A stretch of DNA of 64,000 nucleotides from an uncultured Lachnospiraceae bacterium (GCA_910587935.1 CAJUNP010000010.1:1-64000); one strand, 5' to 3'. Positions 25,943 to 35,332 are shown, counted from the stretch's first letter. Numbers and translations: made by a program. The notes: a model not told the origin generated them from the letters alone.

Positions 25943-27169
25943 TTAGGAATCGGAATGTGGGCGGGAAGTCTTCTTTTCCAGAAAGCTGCCCCGTACCACT
26001 GCCGAATTTCCATACCGGGAACGTATGGAATCCAGGGCGGCGTCAAGCTTCTGCTGTTTTTGCGAAGCCGGCTTACCGGTGGATATTTCGAAGAGATTAA
26101 GCTGCCTCGGCTCGTTGCTGTCCTTCAATTTGGACGTGCGGATACCAAGGAGCCGGATCGGGTTATGGTTCCAGATTTTATCAAAAAGTTCACAGGCAGT
26201 ATGATAGATTGTATCCGAGGAATCCGTGGGAACGGTAAGTGTAGTCTGATGGGATACCGTGCTGAAATCACCGTATTTAATTTCGACATTAATCATTCCC
26301 GCCATTTGACCGGCGCTTCGGAGTCTGCGGCTTACGGAATCTGCAAGCTGTAAAAGCGGGTGCAGCGCTTCGGCGCGGGTGGTGGCGTCCTTAGAGAGCG
26401 TGGTGGAATTGCCCACGCCTTTTTGCCGTTCAGGCTCTGTGATTACGCAGGAATCGTCTATGCCATTGGCATATTCCCAAAGCTGTCTGCCGTGGCTTTT
26501 CATGTGCGCATACAAAATATCGGGATCGGCCTGAGCCAGATCGCCGATTGTCATTATTTCCAGTTTTTTCAATGTTTCAACGCTTGAATGTCCGCACATA
26601 TATAAAGAAGAAACCGGCAGAGGCCACATTTTCTCCTGTATCTGATTATGAAAAAGCGTGTGGACCAGATCCGGTTTTTTAAAATCGGAAGCCATTTTAG
26701 CAAGTACCTTCCGATCTGAAATGCCTATGTTTACGGTATAACCGAATCGTTTCCGGATTTCGTCTTTCATGAAAGCGGCGGCAAAAGAAGCGGAAGGGTA
26801 CAAGTCCGCAACCGAGGTAAAATCCATATAACATTCGTCGATACTTACCTGCTCTATGTCAGGACATATTTCCGTCAGAAAGTCTGTTAACTGACGGCTT
26901 CTTTTTGCATAGAGCCTGTGATCCGGAGGCTCCATTACCAGAAAGGGACATTTTCGCAGCGCGCTGACAACCGGTTCCCCTGTCCGGATCCGGAACTTTT
27001 TGGCGGGAATGGATTTGGCAAGTACAACGCCGTGTCGTTTGGCAGTATCTCCCCCGATAATGGAAGGAATCGTCCGAAGGTCGCAGTCTGCGCCTTCTTC
27101 TAATTTTTTCAGGGCGCTCCAGCTAAGATAAGCCGAGTTTACATCGATGTGAAAAATAATACCGCTCAT
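25943..27169 (-). CDS. dinB: Y-family DNA polymerase IV
   Basis: The protein has 408 residues. Catalytic acidic residues are in IFHIDVNSAYLSW (Asp near position 8) and SIDECYMDF (Asp/Glu near 105). The little-finger domain follows from about 240 (GNSTTLSKD, LGIRTSKL). It copies damaged DNA and mispaired primers without proofreading. The C-terminus ends in a Lys/Ser-rich tail without an obvious clamp-binding QxxLF motif; the QLNLFEI segment near 365 may serve that role. It is monocistronic. Confidence 0.92.
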   Translation of the reverse strand: MSGIIFHIDVNSAYLSWSALKKLEEGADCDLRTIPSIIGGDTAKRHGVVLAKSIPAKKFRIRTGEPVVSALRKCPFLVMEPPDHRLYAKRSRQLTDFLTEICPDIEQVSIDECYMDFTSVADLYPSASFAAAFMKDEIRKRFGYTVNIGISDRKVLAKMASDFKKPDLVHTLFHNQIQEKMWPLPVSSLYMCGHSSVETLKKLEIMTIGDLAQADPDILYAHMKSHGRQLWEYANGIDDSCVITEPERQKGVGNSTTLSKDATTRAEALHPLLQLADSVSRRLRSAGQMAGMINVEIKYGDFSTVSHQTTLTVPTDSSDTIYHTACELFDKIWNHNPIRLLGIRTSKLKDSNEPRQLNLFEISTGKPASQKQQKLDAALDSIRSRYGNSAVVRGSFLEKKTSRPHSDS

Positions 27170-27307
27170 ACAAAATCCTCCTTAATTTTAACTTTATCAA
27201 AAAAAACTCTTCTTTACAAGGCTGTGAAATGCTGTTAGAATAAATATTGTTACGGAATTGTTACAAACAGGAATTGTTTTCGATAGATTTGGACAAACTC
27301 AGATAAA

Positions 27308-28900
27308 ATGAAAAAAATTACACGTTATTATAAAAGACTAAAAATTACATATGCAAAAGCCGCTTTACTGGCAGGCGTCTGCGCCGCTTTTTTTCTGCCC
27401 TCCTATACGAAATTTGAAAAGACGGGAGATAATTTTTTTACCGTAAAGATTAACGGCGCTGAAGTCGGCGTTATGGGCGATACGGAGCATTTGGATGAAT
27501 ATATCCGCGAGGCGCGCAAAAAAATAGCTTCCGAATCCGATGAACTGATTTTAATGGACATTAATGTGGAAACGGAAGGACGGGAAGTGCTGTGGGGGAA
27601 GATCGATTCCGAGTCGGCGGTGCGTGCGAATATTGACAGGGCGCTGCGCTCCGGTATCAAGGAAACACTGCACCGCTCCTATACGGTGAAAGTAAATGAT
27701 TATACGGTAAACCTGGCCTCTATTGAAGAAGTAATGGCCCTTTTGCAGGCGTCCATCGATAAATATGCTACGGAAGATAAGTTTACGGTGGAGCTGGCGC
27801 TGGATTCTACAAGAGAATTTAACGTGCTGACCACCTATGTGATGGAGAAGCAAGAAGCGCAGGAGCAAGGCGATTCGGAGGTGGATTACAGAGGATTAAG
27901 GGAAGGCGGTATTGCCCAGGTACTTAGCGATATGTTTGAATCCATTGAGCCTGCCAGGGAAAAAGACTGGAACGATTACGAATACGGTCTTTTATCTATT
28001 GATTTTGCGGAAGAAGTGGAAGTGGTGGAATCTTATCTGGCGGCCAGTGAGATTACCGATATTAATACGGCTATAGAAGAGGTAACGAAAGATCAGGAGA
28101 AAAATACGGTGTATGAAGTAGTTGCCGGTGATACGCTTTCCGGAATTTCGCTTGCCACCAATATTCCGCTGGACCGGCTGATTGAACTGAATGAAAATCT
28201 GGAAAATGAGAACTCTATTATCCGTATCGGGGAAGAATTGATTATAACGATTCCGGAGCCGGAGCTTTCCATTGTCCGGGAAGAAGAATTATATTATGAA
28301 GAAGAATATGACGAAGAAATTATATATATTGACAATGACGACTGGTATACCACGGAAACAAAGACCATGCAGGAACCGTCCGCAGGTTTCAGAAGGGTAG
28401 TTGCGAAGGTACAGTTTCGGAATGATACCGAGGTGTCCCGGGATATTGTGAAGGAAGAAGTCGTTATGGAGGCGGTAGCCAAGATCGTTATGCGCGGTAC
28501 GAAGATTCCGCCTACTTATATAAAGCCGTTGTCCGGCGGCCGGAAGTCGTCCGGATTCGGAAGAAGACGCGCGCCGACGAGGGGGGCAAGCTCTTATCAC
28601 AAGGGTGTAGACTGGTCTACGCCTACCGGAACGGCAGTTTTTGCTTCCTCCGGCGGAACGGTAGCAAAAGCAGGATGGGGCGGCGGATACGGATATGTCG
28701 TTTATATTAATCATGCCGACGGAAAACAAACCCGGTATGCTCATTTGAGCAAGGTACTGGTAAGCTCGGGACAAAGCGTTAAACAGGGGGATAAAATAGC
28801 GTTAAGCGGCAATACGGGAATCAGTACCGGACCGCATCTGCATTTTGAAATGCTTGTTAACGGCAGCCATGTTAATCCGGAGTCATATCTGAACAGATAG
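27308..28900 (+). CDS. LysM/G5 M23-family peptidoglycan endopeptidase, membrane-anchored
   Basis: The protein has 530 residues. One N-terminal membrane helix (about 15-34) is followed by a ~230-residue extracytoplasmic region, a LysM domain at ~275-320 (YEVVAGDTLSGISLATNIPL), a very acidic linker, a G5-like segment (~350-400) and an M23 domain at ~410-530. Its zinc and catalytic motifs are SSYHKGVDW, RYAHLSK and GPHLHFEM. It should cleave peptide cross-links in the wall or regulate such cleavage. No strong ribosome site is visible before the ATG. Confidence 0.88.
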   Translation: MKKITRYYKRLKITYAKAALLAGVCAAFFLPSYTKFEKTGDNFFTVKINGAEVGVMGDTEHLDEYIREARKKIASESDELILMDINVETEGREVLWGKIDSESAVRANIDRALRSGIKETLHRSYTVKVNDYTVNLASIEEVMALLQASIDKYATEDKFTVELALDSTREFNVLTTYVMEKQEAQEQGDSEVDYRGLREGGIAQVLSDMFESIEPAREKDWNDYEYGLLSIDFAEEVEVVESYLAASEITDINTAIEEVTKDQEKNTVYEVVAGDTLSGISLATNIPLDRLIELNENLENENSIIRIGEELIITIPEPELSIVREEELYYEEEYDEEIIYIDNDDWYTTETKTMQEPSAGFRRVVAKVQFRNDTEVSRDIVKEEVVMEAVAKIVMRGTKIPPTYIKPLSGGRKSSGFGRRRAPTRGASSYHKGVDWSTPTGTAVFASSGGTVAKAGWGGGYGYVVYINHADGKQTRYAHLSKVLVSSGQSVKQGDKIALSGNTGISTGPHLHFEMLVNGSHVNPESYLNR

Positions 28901-28908
28901 GAAAATAT

Positions 28909-28961
28909 AAATAGGAATGTCCGGCCGGGTATAAAAATGACCCGAACGGGTATTCCTATTT
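28909..28961 (+). terminator. Long hairpin after the M23 gene
   Basis: AAATAGGAAT (from 28909) pairs with ATTCCTATTT (to 28961), with an inner CGGGT/ACCCG stem. There is no clean T tract, and the murA promoter begins in its last bases. It is a possible terminator or boundary element. Confidence 0.5.
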
Positions 28962-28986
28962 ACAAATGCGTCGTTTATGGTATAAT
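28959..28986 (+). promoter_or_regulatory. Promoter of murA
   Basis: TTTACA at 28959-28964 and TATAAT at 28981-28986 (with TGG before it) are spaced by 16 nt, leaving a ~84-nt leader before the ATG at 29077. Confidence 0.75.
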
Positions 28987-29076
28987 AACTGATAGGTGCC
29001 TGTAAAAAGGCATATACAGTATTACATAAATTGACGAATACAAGATATTGATATAGATTATAGAGGGACAGATCAT

Positions 29077-30369
29077 ATGGAACAATACGCAATGAAGGGC
29101 GGAAGTCCGTTAGTTGGTGAAGTGGAGATCGGGGGCGCCAAAAATGCAGCGCTTCCTATTTTGGCGGCCTCCGTTATGACTGATGAGACTGTTTATATAG
29201 AAAATATACCGGATGTCAGAGACATCAATGTACTCCTGAAGGCAATGGGCGGAATCGGTGTTCTGGAAAAAAGGACCTCCAGGCACTGTGTAACCATCAA
29301 CGCTTCCCAGGTACACACACTGGTGGTAGAAGACGATAATATTAAAAAAATACGCGCATCTTATTACCTGATCGGCGCGCTGCTTGGCAAATATAAGGAA
29401 GCTACGGTTGCGCTTCCCGGAGGATGCAATATCGGAAGCCGGGCCATCGACCAGCATTTAAAAGGATTCCGGGCTCTGGGAGCACAGGTTCATATTGAAT
29501 ACGGACTGATTGTTGCCAAGGCCGAAAAGCTGGTGGGAGCCCATATTTATATGGACGTGGTATCCGTAGGCGCTACGATTAACGTTATGATGGCGGCTGC
29601 CATGGCGGAAGGGCAGACCATTATTGAAAATGCGGCGAAAGAACCGCATGTTGTGGATTTGGCCAATTTTTTAAACAGCATGGGAGCCAATATCAAGGGC
29701 GCCGGTACGGATGTGATCCGTATCAAGGGCGTAACCAGGCTGCACGGGACGGAATACGCTATTATTCCGGATCAGATTGAAGCCGGTACGTTTATGTTTG
29801 CCGCGGCTGTTACCAAAGGGGATGTTACCGTCAAGAATGTAATTCCCAAGCATTTGGAATCCATCAGCGCGAAATTGCTGGAGATTGGGTGCGAAGTGGA
29901 AGAATCCGACGACGCGGTCCGCGTGGTAGCGTCGAAGCCGCTGCTTCATACACATGTGAAGACTCTGCCTTATCCCGGATTTCCGACGGATATGCAGCCG
30001 CAGATTACGGTTGCGCTGGCATTGGGTAAAGGAACCAGCATCGTTACGGAGAGTATTTTTGAGAACCGTTTCAAATATGTGGATGAACTGACCCGTATGG
30101 GCGCCGATATTAAGGTGGAAGGGAATACCGCAATTATCAACGGAGTGGATAAATATACGGGTGCAACGATTCTTGCACCGGATCTGCGCGCAGGCGCGGC
30201 GCTTGTGATTGCCGGCCTTGCCGCTCATGGCTACACGGTGGTCGATGAGATTCAGTATATTGAACGCGGTTACGAGGATTTTCATATAAAGCTTCAGAGT
30301 CTCGGCGCTCAGATTGAGAAGGTACAAACAGACCGCGATTTCCAGAAATTTAAACTGAAAGTCGGCTGA
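29077..30369 (+). CDS. murA: UDP-N-acetylglucosamine 1-carboxyvinyltransferase
   Basis: The protein has 430 residues. Lys22-Asn23 (GGAKNAALP) and the catalytic Cys117 in LPGGCNIGSR are present, along with FPTDMQPQ and the C-terminal DLRAGAALVIAGL. It transfers enolpyruvate from PEP to UDP-GlcNAc, the first committed step of peptidoglycan synthesis, and Cys at this position predicts sensitivity to fosfomycin. The GGCNIGSRAID variant differs from the common GGCxIGxRPxD, which suggests the second (MurAB/MurZ-type) paralogue of Clostridia. It has its own promoter. Confidence 0.92.
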   Translation: MEQYAMKGGSPLVGEVEIGGAKNAALPILAASVMTDETVYIENIPDVRDINVLLKAMGGIGVLEKRTSRHCVTINASQVHTLVVEDDNIKKIRASYYLIGALLGKYKEATVALPGGCNIGSRAIDQHLKGFRALGAQVHIEYGLIVAKAEKLVGAHIYMDVVSVGATINVMMAAAMAEGQTIIENAAKEPHVVDLANFLNSMGANIKGAGTDVIRIKGVTRLHGTEYAIIPDQIEAGTFMFAAAVTKGDVTVKNVIPKHLESISAKLLEIGCEVEESDDAVRVVASKPLLHTHVKTLPYPGFPTDMQPQITVALALGKGTSIVTESIFENRFKYVDELTRMGADIKVEGNTAIINGVDKYTGATILAPDLRAGAALVIAGLAAHGYTVVDEIQYIERGYEDFHIKLQSLGAQIEKVQTDRDFQKFKLKVG

Positions 30370-30389
30370 ATAAAATTTTTGCAGGTATA

Positions 30390-30418
30390 TTGACAAACGC
30401 CATGCTTAGGTGTATGGT
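30390..30418 (+). promoter_or_regulatory. Promoter of the SAM riboswitch-metK unit
   Basis: TTGACA at 30390-30395 and TATGGT at 30413-30418 are spaced by 17 nt, about 30 nt before the riboswitch. Confidence 0.75.
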
Positions 30419-30451
30419 AATGACAGATAAGAAAATTCCATATTGTTATCA

Positions 30452-30588
30452 TCTCTTATTCAGAGTGGTGGAGATACAGAGGATCTATGAAGCCACGGCA
30501 ACCCCTGGATGCAGGAAGGTGCCAGCCTGAGCGAGCAGCCGGAACCGTAATTTTTACGGAACCGGGAGGAATCGAACAATAAGAGGAT
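30452..30588 (+). ncRNA. SAM-I (S-box) riboswitch
   Basis: The conserved S-box blocks are present in order: P1 arm TCTTATT, CAGAG-GGTGGAG, GAAGCC-CGGCAACC, AAGGTGCCA, and the closing AATAAGAG arm pairing with the first. P4 appears as GGAACCGTAATTTTTACGG. It binds S-adenosylmethionine and should lower metK expression when SAM is plentiful, through the terminator at 30609-30633. Confidence 0.93.
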
Positions 30589-30608
30589 TTGATTATCCAG
30601 AAATCGGG

Positions 30609-30633
30609 TCCACTTGTTCGCAAGTGGATTTTT
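30609..30633 (+). terminator. Riboswitch expression-platform terminator
   Basis: TCCACTTG-TTCG-CAAGTGGA followed by TTTTT lies 20 nt after the SAM-I aptamer. A second pair of short hairpins (GGAGGA-AAA-TCCTC region and TTTTGC-TTC-GCAAAA, about 30650-30705) lies between it and the metK ribosome site. Confidence 0.88.
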
Positions 30634-30720
30634 AATGTTTAAGGAGAAAAGCAAGGAGGAAAATCCTCTGCTCCTGCTGGGGCAGTCGCATTTTGCTTCG
30701 CAAAACAAGGAGGATTTACA

Positions 30721-31908
30721 ATGGAAAAACGATTATTTACTTCCGAATCTGTAACCGAGGGACATCCCGACAAAATGTGCGACGCCATATCCGATGCGAT
30801 ATTGGACGCTTTGATGGAAAAAGATCCTATGAGCCGCGTGGCCTGTGAGACGGCGACCTGCACCGGTTTCGTGCTGGTGACAGGAGAGATCACCACAAAG
30901 GCTTACGTAGATATCCAGAAAATTGTGCGGGATACCGTAAAAGAAATCGGCTATGACAAATCGGAATACGGATTTGACGGCAACACCTGTGCGGTGCTTA
31001 CGGCAATAGACGAGCAGTCGTCCGACATTGCAATGGGTGTTGACAAGGCTCTGGAGGCCAAAGAGAATACGATGACCGATGATGAGATTGAAGCCATCGG
31101 AGCCGGCGACCAAGGCATGATGTTTGGTTACGCGACCAACGAGACGGAAGAGTTCATGCCGTATCCGATTTCTCTTGCGCATAAGCTGGTACTGCAGTTA
31201 ACCAAAGTGCGCAAAGACGGAACTTTGAAATATTTAAGACCCGACGGGAAAAGCCAGGTGTCGGTAGAATATGATGAAGCGGGCAAGCCTGTACGTCTGG
31301 AGGCTGTTGTGTTATCTACCCAGCATGATGCGGATGTAACACAGGAACAGATCCATGAAGATATTAAGAAATATGTTTTCGAACCGGTTCTGCCGAAGGA
31401 ACTGCTTGATACGGACACAAAGTATTTTATCAACCCCACCGGCCGTTTCGTAATCGGAGGCCCTCACGGCGACGCGGGACTTACCGGACGCAAGATTATT
31501 GTAGATACTTACGGCGGCTATGCGCGCCACGGCGGCGGCGCTTTTTCCGGAAAGGACTGCACCAAGGTAGACCGTTCGGCGGCTTATGCAGCCCGCTATG
31601 TTGCGAAAAACATCGTGGCGGCAGGACTTGCGGATAAATGTGAGATTCAGCTCTCCTATGCAATCGGTGTGGCAAGGCCGACCTCCGTAATGGTGGATAC
31701 CTTCGGAACCGGCAAGGTAAGCGATGATAAGCTGGTAGACATTATCCGGGAGAATTTTGATCTTCGTCCGGCCGGAATTATTAAGATGCTTGATCTTAGA
31801 AGACCGATTTATAAGCAGACGGCGGCATACGGACACTTCGGACGCAACGATCTGGATCTTCCATGGGAGAAGCTGGATAAAACGGATGTACTCAAAAAAT
31901 ATCTGTAA
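30721..31908 (+). CDS. metK: S-adenosylmethionine synthetase
   Basis: The protein has 395 residues, full length. MetK motifs are [13 protein letters not shown] at the N-terminus (His for triphosphate hydrolysis), [12 protein letters not shown] near 120-131, the [20 protein letters not shown] signature and [16 protein letters not shown] loop ([17 protein letters not shown]). It makes SAM from methionine and ATP. AAGGAGGA precedes the ATG. It is regulated by the upstream SAM-I riboswitch and ended by a terminator at 31932. Confidence 0.96.
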   Translation: MEKRLFTSESVTEGHPDKMCDAISDAILDALMEKDPMSRVACETATCTGFVLVTGEITTKAYVDIQKIVRDTVKEIGYDKSEYGFDGNTCAVLTAIDEQSSDIAMGVDKALEAKENTMTDDEIEAIGAGDQGMMFGYATNETEEFMPYPISLAHKLVLQLTKVRKDGTLKYLRPDGKSQVSVEYDEAGKPVRLEAVVLSTQHDADVTQEQIHEDIKKYVFEPVLPKELLDTDTKYFINPTGRFVIGGPHGDAGLTGRKIIVDTYGGYARHGGGAFSGKDCTKVDRSAAYAARYVAKNIVAAGLADKCEIQLSYAIGVARPTSVMVDTFGTGKVSDDKLVDIIRENFDLRPAGIIKMLDLRRPIYKQTAAYGHFGRNDLDLPWEKLDKTDVLKKYL

Positions 31909-31931
31909 AATTCAATAACGCAATATGGTCG

Positions 31932-31970
31932 AAAGACAGGAGACGGTTCAAAGCTGCTCCTGTCTTTTTT
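31932..31970 (+). terminator. metK terminator
   Basis: AAAGACAGGAG pairs with CTCCTGTCTTT and is followed by TTT. The 14-nt loop is somewhat long, but the stem is perfect. Confidence 0.88.
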
Positions 31971-32136
31971 GTGGTGCGCCTGGCGGCGCGCGTATCAAAA
32001 TCAGCCCTTGAAATGTCAAAATCAGTCGCGGAAACAGAAGGAATCATCTTGAAATGACATGTTTATTACCATATAATAAAAAAGCATGTAAATTAATATG
32101 TCATTGAAATAATATATTATGGAGAAGAAAACAGGT

Positions 32137-33060
32137 ATGAATCATTTCGGGGAGATTATTTGTGTTGGAATTATCAACTATATTAATATTATTATCTGGT
32201 ATTTAGGCCCTTTTTTCTTAATGAAATGCAGGTTCAGGCTTACGCCCCTGCGGGTAATCCTGTTTTTGAGCGTTCAGTTTCTGCTGGTAGGATTAGTCCG
32301 CTATATTCTCCCTCTCAGTCTCTATCCGAGAAGCCTGATTGAAACGTTGATCGTATTCGTTCCCATGTTTATCCTGTTTACGGATGCACTATGGAAGCGC
32401 GCCGTGGTGGCGGTTTCTTCCCTTATAATCATTATAATCGGGGAGCTTACGACGGATATTCTGATAAAGCTCATCGGAGGCAGCGGAATAATCGGGCAGG
32501 ACGAATCGGCGCAGAGTTTTATGATGGGAAAGGTTCTCTGGGTTCTGACCGCATATACCCTGACCATGTGTTTCATTGTCTTTTATCGGATTTTGGTAAA
32601 TAAAATACGGATCAGAAGTATGCTTTTTTATATTGTTATTCCGGTCTATCAGATTATTATGCTGCTGATGTATTATTATAACTGCTGGAAATATAATGAC
32701 AGGGTCATAACTTATGGAGTCAGTTTTCTTGTGCTGGGTCTGGGGATCGATTTTCTGATTATTTATTTTCAGAGGGCGATGGAGAAAAATCTGGAAACCA
32801 GAACCAGACTGGAAGCAATGAAAAGACAGAGGGAATACGAGCTTGCATATTACCGGCAGGTGAATCAAAGTATGGAGCAGATGCGGGCCGTGCGCCATGA
32901 TTTTATGAACCAGATCCGGACGGCGCGCCAGATGATTCAGACGCGGCAGGAACGCGGTAAAATAGAAAAGCTTTTGAAAGAATCGGAAGAAAGACTGCGC
33001 GGCGCCTGCACGGCCGCAACGCCTGAAAGAAAAGAGGAACAGAACGATGACCGGATATAA
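32137..33060 (+). CDS. AgrC-like sensor half-kinase: membrane domain and H-box, no ATPase domain
   Basis: The protein has 307 residues from the ATG at 32137, 9 nt after GGAGAAG. Six or so membrane helices (residues ~10-210) are followed by a cytoplasmic helix whose H-box retains the phospho-acceptor, His254 in VRHDFMNQ. About 50 residues later the protein ends (RLRGACTAATPERKEEQ) where the paralogue next door continues into its GHKL ATPase domain, so it cannot phosphorylate itself. Its last 14 nt overlap the start of the next gene, which suggests coupled, balanced translation. It most likely serves as a receptor and phospho-acceptor partner. Confidence 0.75.
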   Translation: MNHFGEIICVGIINYINIIIWYLGPFFLMKCRFRLTPLRVILFLSVQFLLVGLVRYILPLSLYPRSLIETLIVFVPMFILFTDALWKRAVVAVSSLIIIIIGELTTDILIKLIGGSGIIGQDESAQSFMMGKVLWVLTAYTLTMCFIVFYRILVNKIRIRSMLFYIVIPVYQIIMLLMYYYNCWKYNDRVITYGVSFLVLGLGIDFLIIYFQRAMEKNLETRTRLEAMKRQREYELAYYRQVNQSMEQMRAVRHDFMNQIRTARQMIQTRQERGKIEKLLKESEERLRGACTAATPERKEEQNDDRI

Positions 33061-34372
33061 AGACATGCTGTATATTTTCATTATTACGGCCATGAACATT
33101 GTAATCTGGTACGCCGTTCCCTTCTTTTTGCTGCAATGCAGATTCAGACTCACCGTTTTGCGTGTCGGCGCTTTTCTGACCTTGCAGTTTGTGCTGGTGG
33201 TAGGGATTCGTTATGTGCTTTCTTTTCCCTTTGCATTCAGAAGCATAGTCGGCCTGTCGATTATATTTGTTCCCATGATGGTCATGTTTAAGGATTCTCT
33301 CCGGAAAAGGGCGTTTGTGACGGTTTCCCTTTTTATACTGACCTTTGCCGGGGAATTTCTGATGCAGCCCCTGATCCTGGCGGTCGATAAAAACGGGGCC
33401 ATCAACGGAGACGAATTTTGCGACGGAAGCATGATTGGCCGTGTGCTCTGGCTGATGGTTACATATATTCTCTTTGCCTGCTTTGTTCTGCTGTACAAGG
33501 TATGGGTGGATAAAAAGCGGTTTGCCGGAATGATTCTTTACGTCATAGTTCCTTTTTATCAGGCGCTTATGCTGTTTATGTACTATTATAACTGCAAGGA
33601 GTTTAACGGCTATGTGGCGGTGTACGGTATCAGCTTTTGCGTACTGGGACTGCTTATAGATTTTCTGATTATTTATTTTCAGACGATTCTGGAACGGAAA
33701 CAGGAAATGGAAATGCGGCTGGATGAAATACAAAAACAACGGGACTATGAGCTGCAGTACTGCCGTCAGGCGGATCGGAATATGGAACAAATGCAGGCGC
33801 TGCAGCGTGATTTTGCGGGACAGCTTCAGGCCGTTTACGAAATGATCCATACAGGACGGGAAGAATCACAGATAGAAAAAATGCTGGATGAATCCGAGTC
33901 ACGGCTCCGTGCCTCATCCCTGATTCAATACTGTGAAAATTCCGTTGTAAATGCGCTGATTTCCGTGAAAGCGCAGGAAGCGGCCGCCCGGGGCGTATTG
34001 TTTAACGTGCAGTGCAGTCTGGGCGAGGTTCCCGGGATCGAAGAAATAGATTTGTGCAGTCTGTTCGGCAATTTACTGGATAACGCGCTGGAGGAGTGTG
34101 AGAGACAGGAGTCCGGGGAGCGGAGTATACGTCTCTGGTCCGGTCTGAAAGGCGGCTATCAGGCGGTGCAGGTGGAAAACACCTGCCGCAATATCAGACG
34201 ATCTGGGGAGTATTTTTATACGACCGATAAAGCGGATAAGGATAACCATGGAATCGGTATGCGTCTGATCGAACAGATCTGTAAAAAGTATAACGGGGAG
34301 CTGCTGATTCAGGCGGAAGAAAGTAAGATCCGCATGACTGCGTATATACAGGCGGACTGCGGAAAACCTTAA
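33047..34372 (+). CDS. AgrC-like sensor kinase with GHKL ATPase domain but Arg in place of H-box His
   Basis: The protein has 441 residues. The membrane domain (~8-215) is clearly paralogous to the preceding protein (shared NIVIWY/NIIIWY, CRFRLT.LRV, MYYYNC, DFLIIYFQ). The H-box aligns exactly, but position 254 is Arg (LQRDFAGQ; codon CGT against CAT). The C-terminal GHKL domain is intact by eye: N-box SLFGNLLDNALEEC and G-box HGIGMRLIEQI. It could bind ATP but lacks the usual phospho-acceptor, so I infer trans-phosphorylation of His254 on the neighbour within a heterodimer. The LytTR regulator gene follows 33 nt later. Confidence 0.8.
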   Translation: MTGYKDMLYIFIITAMNIVIWYAVPFFLLQCRFRLTVLRVGAFLTLQFVLVVGIRYVLSFPFAFRSIVGLSIIFVPMMVMFKDSLRKRAFVTVSLFILTFAGEFLMQPLILAVDKNGAINGDEFCDGSMIGRVLWLMVTYILFACFVLLYKVWVDKKRFAGMILYVIVPFYQALMLFMYYYNCKEFNGYVAVYGISFCVLGLLIDFLIIYFQTILERKQEMEMRLDEIQKQRDYELQYCRQADRNMEQMQALQRDFAGQLQAVYEMIHTGREESQIEKMLDESESRLRASSLIQYCENSVVNALISVKAQEAAARGVLFNVQCSLGEVPGIEEIDLCSLFGNLLDNALEECERQESGERSIRLWSGLKGGYQAVQVENTCRNIRRSGEYFYTTDKADKDNHGIGMRLIEQICKKYNGELLIQAEESKIRMTAYIQADCGKP

Positions 34373-34405
34373 CGCTTCCGCCGCTGGCTTGCGAGGGGGA
34401 TACAG

Positions 34406-35119
34406 ATGATAAAAATTCTCATATGCGATGATGATAAAATACTGTGCGATCAGATAAAGGCCGCATTGGAAACACATTATGCCAAAAGAGTGAAGGTCGG
34501 CGTAGAACATGATGCGGACCGGCTTCTGGGGGGATTTCAAAGCGGCCGGTTTGGTAACGTGGACATTCTTCTTATGGATATCCGTTTTGAAAAAATAAAC
34601 GGAATCGATGTGGTGGAGGAAATTCAGCGGACATACCGATGCCTGAAGGTTATTTTCATTACCGGGTATATGGATTATGCCACCCAGATTTTCAAGGCAG
34701 CTCCCAGCAATTTCCTTGTCAAGCCGGTGAAAAACGAGAATTTGTTTACGGCAGTGGACGAGCTGCTGGAAAAAATCCATGAGGAAGAGAGCGACTGTAT
34801 TCTTTTGCAGACAAAAGGAAACGCGGTCCGGGTAAAAACAAGGGATATCCTGTTTGCAGAAAGCGATAAAAGGGTGGTAAAGCTGTATGAAAAAGAAACC
34901 TGCTGGACCGTACATAAAAAAATCGGAGAATTGGAAAAGGAGCTTCCCGAATATTTTCTTCGCTGCCATCAGAGCTTTCTGGTAAATATGGATGAAATCA
35001 AGGTGTTTAATGCAGATCAGATTATTCTCTTTGACGGACGCAAAATAGATGTGAGCAAGGCCAGATACAGGGAAGCCAGAAAGAAGTTCTTCCGGTATGT
35101 AGGGGAACATGTTTGGTGA
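34406..35119 (+). CDS. LytTR-family response regulator
   Basis: The protein has 237 residues. The receiver domain (1-125) has acidic pocket D8-D10, phospho-acceptor Asp58 (ILLMDIRF), Thr in FITGYMD and Lys in LVKPVK. The LytTR DNA-binding domain (~135-235) has LLQTKGNAVRVKTRDILFAE and the FLRCHQSFLVNM segment. It should take phosphate from the paired sensors and bind direct repeats near target promoters. Target genes are unknown. No autoinducer-peptide (AgrD) or processing (AgrB) gene was found beside it. Confidence 0.9.
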   Translation: MIKILICDDDKILCDQIKAALETHYAKRVKVGVEHDADRLLGGFQSGRFGNVDILLMDIRFEKINGIDVVEEIQRTYRCLKVIFITGYMDYATQIFKAAPSNFLVKPVKNENLFTAVDELLEKIHEEESDCILLQTKGNAVRVKTRDILFAESDKRVVKLYEKETCWTVHKKIGELEKELPEYFLRCHQSFLVNMDEIKVFNADQIILFDGRKIDVSKARYREARKKFFRYVGEHVW

Positions 35120-35185
35120 GGTTTATTATAATCCCCTGCTATTCTTGTATTGAAATAAGGGATAAAATTTTTAGATAAAAGCATA

Positions 35186-35214
35186 TTGAATAACTTTTCT
35201 GCATATGCTATAAT
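35186..35214 (+). promoter_or_regulatory. Promoter of candidate antitoxin RNA
   Basis: TTGAAT (35186-35191) and a consensus TATAAT (35209-35214) are spaced by 17 nt. No open frame with a ribosome site follows; only the ~85-nt stretch ending in the 35260-35297 hairpin does. Confidence 0.7.
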
Positions 35215-35220
35215 GCCATT

Positions 35221-35308
35221 AGGCAAAAAGAAATGAAAAGTCCACGTTGACGAAAGAACGAATCCCTAAACCGTATTGCAGTACAGTTTAGGGATTCTTC
35301 TTTACTTT
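35221..35308 (+). ncRNA. Candidate small antisense (antitoxin) RNA
   Basis: From the predicted start near 35221 to the T-rich end after the hairpin, the transcript would be about 85 nt with no coding capacity. It runs head-on into the 3' end of the mRNA for the 32-residue hydrophobic peptide on the other strand and shares its terminator hairpin, so the two RNAs would be complementary there. This is the convergent layout of par/Fst-type type I toxin-antitoxin loci. Confidence 0.5.
35260..35297. terminator. Shared terminator hairpin
   Basis: GAATCCCTAAAC pairs with GTTTAGGGATTC around a loop of about 14 nt. The plus strand continues TTCTTTACTTTTA. The minus-strand tail is less T-rich. Confidence 0.75.
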
Positions 35309-35332
35309 TATACTGGCAAAGCACCCAGTAGG

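Noticed and set aside
34373..35332. An agr-type autoinducer peptide or AgrB gene beside the LytTR operon
   Set aside because: No small frame with AgrD features and no AgrB-like membrane protease was found on either strand near the operon.
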